From an uncultured bacterium (GTDB lineage Bacteria > Bacillota > Clostridia > Lachnospirales > Lachnospiraceae): DNA of 32,047 nucleotides. Numbering within the stretch: position 1 is the first letter of the stretch; each line of letters begins with the position of its first letter. Position numbers and translations under genes: made by a program. The notes under the pieces were generated by a model. The model had not been told where the DNA came from. It made no database searches and saw only the letters and a program-made list of their open reading frames with translations. The stretch spans positions 1 through 32,047 of the forward strand of contig CAOKFN010000054.1 in the NCBI GenBank assembly GCA_948467735.1, in the 5' to 3' direction. Below are positions 14,696-22,546 of this stretch, in pieces.

Positions 14696-15913
14696 ATGGA
14701 ATACACGGAATTAAAAAGAGATCTGCGGCAAAAAGTGCAGGAGAAGATGGATTTTGCGAAAGACTATTCGGATTCTGAGGTGGAGGACACCATAGACGAG
14801 GTGATTTTGGAACAGGAAAATTTGATAATTCTTCCTGTGGAGGTCAGGAGGCGATTGAAGAAGGAGTTGTTTGATTCTCTGCGAAGACTGGATGTTCTAC
14901 AGATGTTCGTGGAGGACAGCTCGGTTACGGAAATAATGATTAACGGCAAGGATCATATTTTTGTGGAACAGGAGGGACGGCTCAGGGAGCTTGATGTAGG
15001 TTTTGAATCTGTGGAAAAGCTGCAGGATGTGATACAGCAGATTGTGGCGGGATGCAATCGGGTGGTAAATGAGGCGTCGCCCATTGTGGATGCAAGGCTT
15101 CCCAATGGCTCTAGGGTGAATATTGTCATGAACCCTGTGGCGTTAAATGGCCCCATAGTCACCATAAGACGTTTTCCCGATAAACCTATCACTATGGAGC
15201 GTCTGCTCCAAATGAGTTCTATTTCTCAAGAGGCCGCCGATTTTCTGGAAAAACTGGTAAGAGCCAAGTATAATATTTTCATCAGCGGCGGAACCGGAAG
15301 CGGGAAAACCACTTTTCTAAATGTTTTGTCTCATTTTATCCCATTGGAAGAGAGAGTTATTACAATTGAGGACAGCGCAGAACTGCAGCTGCAAGGGCTG
15401 CCAAATCTGGTACGGCTTGAAACACGCAGCAGCAATGCGGAGGGCTGTTTTGAAATAACCATTAGGGAGCTGATTAAATCATCTCTGCGAATGCGGCCTG
15501 ATAGAATCATCGTTGGAGAGGTGAGAGGGGCGGAAGCCATAGACATGCTTCAATGTCTAAATACCGGTCATGACGGCAGTATGTCCACCGGACATGCCAA
15601 CAGCGGGAAGGATATGCTGTCCAGATTGGAAAATATGGTGCTCATGGGGATGGAGTTACCCCTTGCGGCGATCAGACAGCAGATTGCATCCGGAGTGGAT
15701 ATCATTGTGCATCTTGGCAGACTGCGGGATAAGTCCAGAAGGGTGTTGGAAATTACAGAGATTGAGGGCTGTAAAAACGATGAAATATGTTTGAATCCCT
15801 TGTTTGTTTTTGAAGAGTCGGGGGAAGACAGTAAAGGAAATATTATTGGCAGACTACGCAAAAAGGGGGTGCTGCTTCATGGAAACAAACTTAAAGCCGC
15901 AGGATTATCGTAA
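14696..15913 (+). CDS. cpaF: CpaF/TadA family secretion ATPase of the Tad pilus
   Basis: This is the hexameric cytoplasmic motor that powers pilus extension, and in Tad systems retraction too. It is 405 aa, near the CpaF norm. An N-terminal domain (VTEIMINGKDHIFVE, RLPNGSRVNIV, TIRRFPDKPIT) is followed by Walker A GGTGSGKTT (198-206), an Asp box (ITIEDSAELQL), Walker B region RIIVGEVRG (about 270-278) and the His box (STGHANSG). All catalytic motifs are intact, in contrast to the degenerate TadZ-like partner just upstream. AAAGGAG lies upstream of the ATG at 14696. The 3' end overlaps the start of the TadB gene by 35 bp, so the two are coupled. Confidence 0.96.
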   Translation: MEYTELKRDLRQKVQEKMDFAKDYSDSEVEDTIDEVILEQENLIILPVEVRRRLKKELFDSLRRLDVLQMFVEDSSVTEIMINGKDHIFVEQEGRLRELDVGFESVEKLQDVIQQIVAGCNRVVNEASPIVDARLPNGSRVNIVMNPVALNGPIVTIRRFPDKPITMERLLQMSSISQEAADFLEKLVRAKYNIFISGGTGSGKTTFLNVLSHFIPLEERVITIEDSAELQLQGLPNLVRLETRSSNAEGCFEITIRELIKSSLRMRPDRIIVGEVRGAEAIDMLQCLNTGHDGSMSTGHANSGKDMLSRLENMVLMGMELPLAAIRQQIASGVDIIVHLGRLRDKSRRVLEITEIEGCKNDEICLNPLFVFEESGEDSKGNIIGRLRKKGVLLHGNKLKAAGLS

Positions 15914-16649
15914 ATATTGCTGGAAAAAAGGAGAAAAAATAAAGACGGTAATAATTTGTATAGGTATTATGGGGCTGCTTTCTTATTTTTTCTACCGAAG
16001 CATTCTGGCAATGATTCCGCTTTCGGCGGTGGGCGTGTACGCCTTTGGCAGAATAACCCAAAAAAGGGCAGAGCGGGAAAGAGAAGAACTGACGGTGCAG
16101 TTTCGTGAATGCATTTTGTCGGCGGCGACATCTTTACAGGCGGGGTATTCCATAGAAAATGCCTTTCTGGAATGCAGACAGGATATGGCGCTGATGTATG
16201 GGGAAGGCGCGCCTATCTGCAGGGAACTGAATATTATCAAGAGAGGATTGGCAATCAATATTTCATTGGAAGAGCTGCTGCTGGATATGGCGAATCGAAG
16301 CAGCTGTGATGATATCAGTCAATTTGCACAGATATTTGCGCTGGCAAAGCGAAATGGAGGAAACATGGCAGAAATCATTAAAGGTTCCGCAAATCAGATT
16401 GGAAAACGAATTGAGCTGAAGCAGGAAATTCAGATGCTGATGGGCGGGAAGAAGATGGAGCTTGTCATTATGGAACTGATGCCTTTTGGAATATTGCTGT
16501 ATATTAATCTGGGAAATCCGGGGTATTTTGATAATTTGTATCATAATTTGGCAGGAACTGTTATCATGTCAGGATGTCTTGCGGCATATCTGGGAGCGTA
16601 TCTTCTTGGGGAGCATATCATGCATGGGATTGCGGTGCAGAAAGCATAA
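15879..16649 (+). CDS. tadB: TadB-like inner-membrane platform protein (T2SSF family)
   Basis: TadB and TadC form the membrane platform on which the CpaF motor works. This 256-residue protein starts at ATG 15879, with AAGGGGGTG upstream inside cpaF. It has two N-terminal hydrophobic segments (about 24-62), a cytoplasmic T2SSF domain (FRECILSAATSLQAGYSIENAF through GKRIELKQEIQML), and two C-terminal membrane segments. The 'L-x-A-G-Y-S-I-E-N-A-F' and 'E-L-x-x-I' blocks are characteristic of TadB/GspF proteins. It is followed not by a tightly packed tadC but by a 174-bp structured spacer. Confidence 0.9.
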   Translation: METNLKPQDYRKYCWKKGEKIKTVIICIGIMGLLSYFFYRSILAMIPLSAVGVYAFGRITQKRAEREREELTVQFRECILSAATSLQAGYSIENAFLECRQDMALMYGEGAPICRELNIIKRGLAINISLEELLLDMANRSSCDDISQFAQIFALAKRNGGNMAEIIKGSANQIGKRIELKQEIQMLMGGKKMELVIMELMPFGILLYINLGNPGYFDNLYHNLAGTVIMSGCLAAYLGAYLLGEHIMHGIAVQKA

Positions 16650-16823
16650 TCCTGCCGACTCATGGCGTCGGGGCACAATATGCTTCGGTACCTTGTGAAA
16701 CAAGCCGATGCGGAATGTAATTATACTCACCAGCGATAAAATTTGTTGTCAGTTCATAGCAGCCGCCGCTTGTGGGGCGGGTGGCATGGCAGACCTTAGT
16801 GATCGTCGATATAAGCAGGAGGT
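16650..16823 (+). other. Hairpin-rich spacer inside the Tad operon
   Basis: Three GC-rich hairpins stand in a row: 16655-16671 (CCGAC/GTCGG), 16682-16711 (a GCxTCGG/CCGAxGC stem capped by CTTG/CAAG) and 16762-16785 (an 8-bp stem with a bulge). The opposite strand reads open with a protein-like tail (the frame ends near 16660) but has no credible start. It could be a structured RNA, a dispersed repeat or a remnant, and I cannot name a family. It contrasts with the tight spacing of the genes before it. Confidence 0.5.
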
Positions 16824-16829
16824 GTGGAA

Positions 16830-18269
16830 TTGTATTGGATAGCGTTAGGCATGTCGGGAATTTATTTGATATTACTGTTTCTTTCGCGAAAAGAGCAGGC
16901 GGATGTGAATATGGCTTCTTTATTGAACCCCTTTTATAAAATGTCAATCTATCTTTTGAAAAGAATCTGGCCGCGGTTTCCTAAAATGTTTTCCTCCGCT
17001 CAGGTGGAAAAGGATTTGCTTCAGCTTCATCCGGGAGAAAACGGAGATTTTCTAAAAACAGTGTATTATGCCAAAAAGGCGGCGTTATGTCTGGCGATTG
17101 TCTTGGCGGGGGCGTGGTTTGGCGCGGCGGCGAAGTTCAGTATACGGGATATGTTTATTTTAGGCGAAGATGGGGTTATTGTCAGGGGCGAATGCAGAGA
17201 AGGATCCAAAGAAATCAATATCGCGGCTGAGTATGGAAAACAGTGGATGGATTTTCAGGTACAGGTGGAACCGAGACGATTGACAGAGGAGGAGGCGGAG
17301 GTTTTATTTGATGATTTTATGGAAAAGGTGCCTGAGTATATTATTGGAAAAAATGTAAGCTTACAAAATGTCACGTCGGATTTAATTCTGGAAGATAGAT
17401 ATGAAGGATTTCCTATATCCGTTGAATGGGAGAGCGGAAGGCAGGATATTTTGAGCAATTCGGGGCATGTATTTGGCGTGGAGAATGCGCAGCAGGCGGA
17501 GCTGACACTGCGTTTGGAGTATGACGGATATTGCCGGACGGAAAAGCTGGCAGTGACTTTGGGGACGCTGGTATTATCTGAAAAAGAGCAGGTTAGGCAG
17601 CAGGTGGAAGAGATGCTCAGACGGTCGCAAAAGGAGAGTTTGGATCAAGAGGAGTGGAAACTGCCCGCGGAGCTGCAGGGGGAGAGTATCCGATGGAAAC
17701 AGCTGGTGGAGGACAATAGTATGCTTTTTTTTGCGGCCGCCATGACAGCGGTGGTATTGATATATCTGTTTTCGGACAGGGATCTTCATGAGCAGATAGA
17801 AAAACGGAAGAAAAATCTCAGAAAGGAATATCCGGATATCGTGCATAAACTGGCTCTATTTGTGGGGGCAGGGATGACCATACGCGGGGCTTTTCAAAGA
17901 ATTGCAAATGAGTATGAAGCAAAACAAAAAGCAGAAAATAGGCGTTCGCCAATCGGCGAAGAAATGCTTTATACATGTCATGAGCTGAAGGCCGGTGTTT
18001 CTGAGGGGGCGTCCTATGAGCATTTTGGCCGGAGAACAGGTCTACAGGAATATATCCGTTTAAGTACTTTGCTGACACAGAACCTGAAGAGGGGAAACAG
18101 AGCTTTAATAGAGCGACTGCGGGAGGAAGCGAATAAGGCGGCGGAGGAACAGCTGCTTAGGAGCAGAAAGGCAGGAGAAGAGGCGGGGACTAAGCTGCTG
18201 ATTCCCATGGTTCTCATGCTTGCAATCGTGATGACGGTTATAATGATTCCTGCGTTTTCAAGTATGTAA
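16830..18269 (+). CDS. tadC: TadC-like platform protein with large extracytoplasmic insertion
   Basis: The TTG at 16830 is preferred (AGGAGG 7 nt upstream) over the GTG at 16824, which is too close. The product is about 479 aa, longer than a usual TadC (about 300). It has a membrane segment at residues 1-18, then a second near 75-95. Next comes about 200 residues of non-membrane sequence with beta-type character (IVRGECREGSKEINIAAEYG, LILEDRYEGFPISVEWES, AELTLRLEYDGYC). A third membrane segment follows near 298-316, then a T2SSF-like cytoplasmic domain (KEYPDIVHKLALFVGAGMTIRGAF, cut short here) and a final membrane segment. The C-terminal half is TadC-like. The insertion would face the cell surface and is unlike standard TadC. 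Confidence 0.82.
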   Translation: MYWIALGMSGIYLILLFLSRKEQADVNMASLLNPFYKMSIYLLKRIWPRFPKMFSSAQVEKDLLQLHPGENGDFLKTVYYAKKAALCLAIVLAGAWFGAAAKFSIRDMFILGEDGVIVRGECREGSKEINIAAEYGKQWMDFQVQVEPRRLTEEEAEVLFDDFMEKVPEYIIGKNVSLQNVTSDLILEDRYEGFPISVEWESGRQDILSNSGHVFGVENAQQAELTLRLEYDGYCRTEKLAVTLGTLVLSEKEQVRQQVEEMLRRSQKESLDQEEWKLPAELQGESIRWKQLVEDNSMLFFAAAMTAVVLIYLFSDRDLHEQIEKRKKNLRKEYPDIVHKLALFVGAGMTIRGAFQRIANEYEAKQKAENRRSPIGEEMLYTCHELKAGVSEGASYEHFGRRTGLQEYIRLSTLLTQNLKRGNRALIERLREEANKAAEEQLLRSRKAGEEAGTKLLIPMVLMLAIVMTVIMIPAFSSM

Positions 18270-18434
18270 ATATGCCGGGCGGCATAAAGCAAGGTAGTTA
18301 TAGTGAACGAAAGAATCGTTTGTCTTTTGAAGATTGTATGAGGCGCAGTTGTGATTACGGTTTTGTAAAGCAAAAGGATTACTGGCGTTTGCTATGAATA
18401 TAAAACTAAAAAAATAAAAAGAGAGGGAACAAAA

Positions 18435-18695
18435 ATGAAAAAAGTAATTCGGAAGGTAATCAGAAAAGAGATGATTGATGTAAGAAGAAATGAACCGAAA
18501 AACAGAATGGGAGGAGGAGAAAGTAATTTGAAGGGGGTAAGGCAGTTCCTTGTGGAAGAAGACGGTATGGGAACCGTAGAAATTATTCTGATTATTGTGG
18601 TTTTGGTAGGCTTGGTGATTATTTTCAAAAATCAGATTACACAGGTAGTAAATAATATCTTTCAGAAAATCACATCGCAGACAGGTAAAGTGTGA
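18435..18695 (+). CDS. flp: Flp-type (type IVb) pilin, major subunit candidate
   Basis: The C-terminal half is a classical Flp1 pilin: EEDGMGTVEIILIIVV with a Gly (44) at -1 and Glu at +5 of a prepilin-peptidase site, one membrane helix, then KNQITQVVNNIF and an ITSQTGKV tail. The mature form would be 42 residues, within the Flp range. Two starts are possible. The ATG at 18435 (GAGAGGG upstream) gives an 86-residue form with a very basic 31-residue extension. The TTG at 18528 has GGAGGAGG just upstream and gives the usual 55-residue prepilin. The gene lies between the platform gene and the pseudopilin genes, with 165 bp of AT-rich spacer before it. Confidence 0.88.
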   Translation: MKKVIRKVIRKEMIDVRRNEPKNRMGGGESNLKGVRQFLVEEDGMGTVEIILIIVVLVGLVIIFKNQITQVVNNIFQKITSQTGKV

Positions 18696-18725
18696 GTTTG
18701 ACGAAGGTTCTAATAGGAGGAAACT

Positions 18726-20225
18726 ATGGGCAGGAGGGATGAATATTGCATGGCATTTGGAGATAGAGAAAAGGAACAATTATATAATGCATATTTGACG
18801 GTGTGGGTTGCTCTGTGCCTTTCGATTATTCTATCCCTCTGCCTGACGTTGATAGACGGAGCCCGCAGAAACTGCGCAAGAATGGAGGTTGAGTGCGTTA
18901 CGGAAATCGGCCTTCAGAGTATTTTGGCAGAGTATCATCGTGAATTGATGAGACAGTATAATCTGTTTGCCGTAGATGCCTCCTATGGGACGGCTGTGTG
19001 CAGTAAAACCAATACGGAAGAGCATTTAAGATATTATCTGGAAAGAAATTTGGGTTATGAGGATTTGTTTCTTTCGGGCTTTTGGCATAAAGATTTTCCG
19101 GCTCTTTTTGTAAAACAAGCGGAGTTGAAAAGGGTATCCATTTTGACGGACTACGGAGGGGCTGTATTTAGAAGACGTGCGGCGGAGGCCATAGAAGCGG
19201 ATGTGGGATTGGAGCTTTTGCAGAAGCTGCAAGACTGGATGCAGGTTATGGAAGTCAATGGGCTGGAGGAAGGAACTCAGGCGCAGGATAAGAAAGAGTT
19301 GGACGAAGAAATTGACTCATATGATGGAATGACGGTAGAAATCAAAGAAAATGAATGGGAGATTTTAGATATCAGTAATCCCACGGACGGACTGGAGGAG
19401 AAAAGAAGAAAGGGGATTTTGAAACTTGTACTGGAGGATGAGGAGGAATTATCCCAAAAGGTGCTTAATCTGGAAAATCTCATTGGCAGCCGCCTTCAGC
19501 TGGGACAGGTAAATTCCGGGAATGTAGAAAGAACAGAGCAGAGTGATGCGGAGCAATTGATAGAGAGATTTTTCTTTCAAGAATATTTGCTTCGATATAT
19601 GGGACGGTATGGAACGGAAAAGGAGGGGGCGGCGTTAGATTGGCAGATTGAATATTTGATCGCAGGAAATGAAAGTGATGCTGACAATCTGCGAAGTGTG
19701 GCAAACCGTATCTGTGCTGTCAGGGAGGCGGCAAATGCAATTTACCTGCTGACGGATGAAACAAAAATGTCAGAAATAAGAATGGCCGCGGAATTGGTAT
19801 GTACCATAATTACACTGCCGGAATTGATCCCGCTTTTGGAGGCGGCCATTTTACTGGGCTGGGCCTATGCGGAAAGTGTTTATGATGTGAAGTCTCTTTT
19901 GGCAGGAGGGCGGATTCCGCTTTTGAAAGATGATGAAAGCTGGCATTATGGCCTTACTGCGGCGCTGGAAGGGGAATTACAGGAGGAAACACAGGAGGGA
20001 GAGGGTTTGAGCTATGAGGATTATTTGAGAATCTTTATGATGTTTGCGGATATGGATACAATTACGGCACGGGCTATGGATATGGTGGAGGCTGATATTA
20101 GGAAGACCTCCGGAAATACAGCCTTCAGGCTGGATGGCTGCTATGATTATGTGGAGGCATACATACAGATTGGCAGCCGCCATGGCTATGAATATGAAAT
20201 AACCAGACAAAAAGGGTATAACTAA
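18726..20225 (+). CDS. DUF5702 family Tad-locus membrane-anchored protein
   Basis: The ATG at 18726 follows GGAGGAAAC closely. The 499-residue product has one N-terminal membrane segment (about residues 23-45, WVALCLSIILSLCLTLIDGARR), which matches the single anchor of TadE/TadG-like minor pilins. A long, mainly helical acidic domain follows. Features include CVTEIGLQSILAEYHRELMRQYNLFAVDASYG, a block repeatedly seen in DUF5702 proteins of Clostridia Tad loci (recalled, not searched; shown here only as the start of the ectodomain). The ectodomain has few cysteines and no enzyme motif. It probably acts as a large minor pilin or assembly factor outside the membrane. It sits 30 bp after the Flp gene and 16 bp before the next, so it is within the operon. 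Confidence 0.82.
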   Translation: MGRRDEYCMAFGDREKEQLYNAYLTVWVALCLSIILSLCLTLIDGARRNCARMEVECVTEIGLQSILAEYHRELMRQYNLFAVDASYGTAVCSKTNTEEHLRYYLERNLGYEDLFLSGFWHKDFPALFVKQAELKRVSILTDYGGAVFRRRAAEAIEADVGLELLQKLQDWMQVMEVNGLEEGTQAQDKKELDEEIDSYDGMTVEIKENEWEILDISNPTDGLEEKRRKGILKLVLEDEEELSQKVLNLENLIGSRLQLGQVNSGNVERTEQSDAEQLIERFFFQEYLLRYMGRYGTEKEGAALDWQIEYLIAGNESDADNLRSVANRICAVREAANAIYLLTDETKMSEIRMAAELVCTIITLPELIPLLEAAILLGWAYAESVYDVKSLLAGGRIPLLKDDESWHYGLTAALEGELQEETQEGEGLSYEDYLRIFMMFADMDTITARAMDMVEADIRKTSGNTAFRLDGCYDYVEAYIQIGSRHGYEYEITRQKGYN

Positions 20226-20241
20226 GAAAGTGAGGTGAACA

Positions 20242-21321
20242 GTGATGTCCCTTCTATGGAGCGGTATGCGAAAAATGAAACTATTAACCTATCTAATGAA
20301 ACCTTCTCCGACAAATCAAAATACAATTCAGGATTCTGCCCGGAATCCGGAAATATTTCAAACTTCTTATTCTAGTGCGGCCTGCTTCATAGAGGGGATA
20401 TCACTGTTTATCTCCCGTTCTGAAAATAACCTTAACGGCTGTGAAGGCAGCAGAGGATTGAATATGTTATTTAAGAGGTTTATAAGCAGATGTAAAGCCT
20501 GCCTTGAGGTGCTTTTAAAAAACATTCCGGCGGGGATGACTGTGGAGGCTTCCATATTGCTGCCATTATTTCTCTTCTTTTTTCTAAATCTGGGATGCGC
20601 AATAGAGATGATAAGGCTTCATGGAAATCTACAGATTGCTTTGTGGGAGACCGGAAGTAAATTATCCATATACGGTTATGCGCTGGACAGCGGAGAGAAA
20701 CCGGCGGCAGAGAATGGAGAGGGAAGCTGGTGGAAAAGCATAATTGGAACTACTGCAGCTTCTGTCTATGTGAAATCACAGCTGATAGATATTCTGGGCA
20801 AAGATTATCTGAATCAGTCTCCGTTGACAAGAGGGGTGGATGGACTCCGATTCTGGGAAAGCGAGGTATTGGGTTCCGAAGATACCATAGATATCGTTGT
20901 AACATATTCGGTCTCGCCATGGAGCAGACTAATTGGATTTTCGCCTTTTTATATGGCAAACAGATATTATTCACATATTTGGAATGGTTATCAACTTCCG
21001 GAAACCAAAGGCGAGGATGTAAGAACCGTATATATGACGGAAAACGGAACGGTATACCATTTGAATCGAAATTGTACGCATCTACAGCTTTCCGTTCGGA
21101 GAATTACAGCAGCAGAACTTGGAGGAGTGAGAAATCAATACGGCAGGAGGTATCAACCCTGTGAAAAATGTACGGATGGAAATCGGCCGAAAGAATTCTA
21201 TATTACGGAAGAGGGCAGCCATTTTCATTACAGTAGAGATTGTTCCGGTTTAAAGAGAACAATTTATGCGGTAAGTTTAAAAGATGCGGCCGGTTATCGT
21301 CCATGCAGTCGATGCAGATAG
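20242..21321 (+). CDS. TadE-like pseudopilin with two C-terminal H-x3-C/C-x2-C repeats
   Basis: The ATG at 20242 has GAGGTGA upstream. The first 74 residues look poorly conserved, and ATG 20464 (MLFKRFISRC) is an alternative start closer to typical TadE length. A TadE-type segment follows at residues about 96-120 (AGMTVEASILLPLFLFFFLN), with Ala rather than Gly before the +1 site for Glu +5. The ectodomain ends in two related units at 263-311 and 319-359. Each opens with VYMTENG or FYITEEG, carries H-x3-C (YHLNRNC, HYSRDC) and closes with PCEKC or PCSRC. Two metal-binding sites are likely. The gene is in the Tad operon after the DUF5702 gene. Confidence 0.8.
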   Translation: MMSLLWSGMRKMKLLTYLMKPSPTNQNTIQDSARNPEIFQTSYSSAACFIEGISLFISRSENNLNGCEGSRGLNMLFKRFISRCKACLEVLLKNIPAGMTVEASILLPLFLFFFLNLGCAIEMIRLHGNLQIALWETGSKLSIYGYALDSGEKPAAENGEGSWWKSIIGTTAASVYVKSQLIDILGKDYLNQSPLTRGVDGLRFWESEVLGSEDTIDIVVTYSVSPWSRLIGFSPFYMANRYYSHIWNGYQLPETKGEDVRTVYMTENGTVYHLNRNCTHLQLSVRRITAAELGGVRNQYGRRYQPCEKCTDGNRPKEFYITEEGSHFHYSRDCSGLKRTIYAVSLKDAAGYRPCSRCR

Positions 21322-21414
21322 AATATGGCTGCCGGCAATTCGGGCAGGAAAGAGAAGATGTTTTAATGTATGGGACAGTATGTCGCCGAAATAAAATTAT
21401 ATAGGGAGGAAGTT

Positions 21415-21843
21415 ATGCTGATTGTTTTAATGATGAAAATTTGGCTTTTGAGTATTAGTATTATGGATATTCAAAGCCGAAGGGTTCCTGTATGGATGCT
21501 TGTGGTGGAAGGCAGTCTGGCAGCGGCGGCAGTAATATGTCAGTTTTGGACAGGGGATGTGAAATTATTTGATGCATTGACTGGAATACTGCCGGGAATA
21601 GGACTTTTCCTGATTGCATTGACAACCAAAAAGGTGGGGACTGGAGATGGGATTGTACTGATATTTTTGGGCGTGATGTCAGGCTGGGGAAAAAGTATGA
21701 TGATTTTTGGAATTAGTTTGTTCTTGATTTCCATTTGTTCAGTGCTTTTGCTGATACTGCGTAAGGTGAAACGAAATACGGGAATTCCATATCTGCCGTT
21801 TTTAACGGCGGCGTGGATATTGACGGACAAGCTGAGCGTATAA
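21415..21843 (+). CDS. Second prepilin peptidase, A24 family
   Basis: The ATG at 21415 has GGGAGGAAG upstream. A longer frame from 21370 has no ribosome site. It is a 142-residue polytopic membrane protein with the two aspartate motifs of A24 peptidases: M-D-I-Q-S-R-R-V-P (residues about 17-25) and GTGDG (about 79-83), against D-Y-R-R-N-R-I-P and GAGDVK in the first copy. Both catalytic aspartates are kept. Membrane helices fill most of the rest. The sequence differs strongly from the first peptidase, so this is not a recent duplication. A plausible split of labour is one enzyme for Flp and one for the TadE-like proteins, but this is inference. Confidence 0.85.
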   Translation: MLIVLMMKIWLLSISIMDIQSRRVPVWMLVVEGSLAAAAVICQFWTGDVKLFDALTGILPGIGLFLIALTTKKVGTGDGIVLIFLGVMSGWGKSMMIFGISLFLISICSVLLLILRKVKRNTGIPYLPFLTAAWILTDKLSV

Positions 21844-22048
21844 TAAAAAGATGCGCAAACGAAATGAGGAGTAGTGTGTATTAGGAAATGAGAGTATTAA
21901 CGAGCAAAGCTGACAAGGAAATACAATTCGTTAAGCAGGCGCATAAAAACATGGAAGACATGTAATTTTTATATATTAAAGTGGATTAAGCAGTAAAGTC
22001 GTATCATGCGTTTGAGCAAAGTGCAGAAATTTTTAAAGGAGCTGGGAT

Positions 22049-22507
22049 ATGAGAGAAAAAAATGCATATTTTACGGTGGAAGCGGCATTGGTGATTCCTG
22101 TGGTAATAAGCGCTATGCTTTTTGTAATTTATATGCTGTTGTTCCAATATAATAGATGCCTGCTGGAACAGGATATGGGGGCATTGACTTTATGGGGGAG
22201 CAGCATGGAGGGGGATGATGCGGCGGCACTGGAGGAAAAAACGAGGGAACGGATGCACGGTATTTATATGGATAAGTATGTTGTGTGGGAAATAACAGAG
22301 TTGAAGGCAGAACTTCAAAAAAATAAATTCATGGTTAAGGGTGCCGGACAGTTGATATTTCCGTTTCCCGGATGGAATTTTTGGAGCGCGGAGAACGTTT
22401 GGAGAGCAGAAGCGGAGTATAGCGGTGAGAGACTGTCGCCGGTGACATTTATTCGGCTGTGCCGCGGGATTCAAAACGGGCTGAAAGAGAGAGCAGAATC
22501 TGAATAA
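22049..22507 (+). CDS. TadE-like minor pseudopilin
   Basis: ATG 22049 has AAAGGAGC upstream. This 152-residue protein begins with a short hydrophilic head and then AYFTVEAALVIPVVISAML, a TadE-type motif in which Glu precedes a hydrophobic helix. Ala precedes the +1 position implied by Glu at +5. The helix at residues about 8-30 is followed by about 110 residues of periplasm-equivalent ectodomain, mixed alpha/beta, ending RLCRGIQNGL and an acidic tail. A spacer of 205 bp separates it from the second peptidase. The spacer holds a 25-codon frame (21888-21965) with no good ribosome site. Probably a minor pilin. Confidence 0.8.
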   Translation: MREKNAYFTVEAALVIPVVISAMLFVIYMLLFQYNRCLLEQDMGALTLWGSSMEGDDAAALEEKTRERMHGIYMDKYVVWEITELKAELQKNKFMVKGAGQLIFPFPGWNFWSAENVWRAEAEYSGERLSPVTFIRLCRGIQNGLKERAESE

Positions 22508-22546
22508 TTAGGTATCATTTGTAATGAGGAAAGGTGAGGAAATTAA

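Noticed and set aside
18258..18779. Minus-strand frame of 173 codons
   Set aside because: Antisense to the Flp pilin gene and spacers; Phe/Ser/His-rich shadow of AT-rich sequence.
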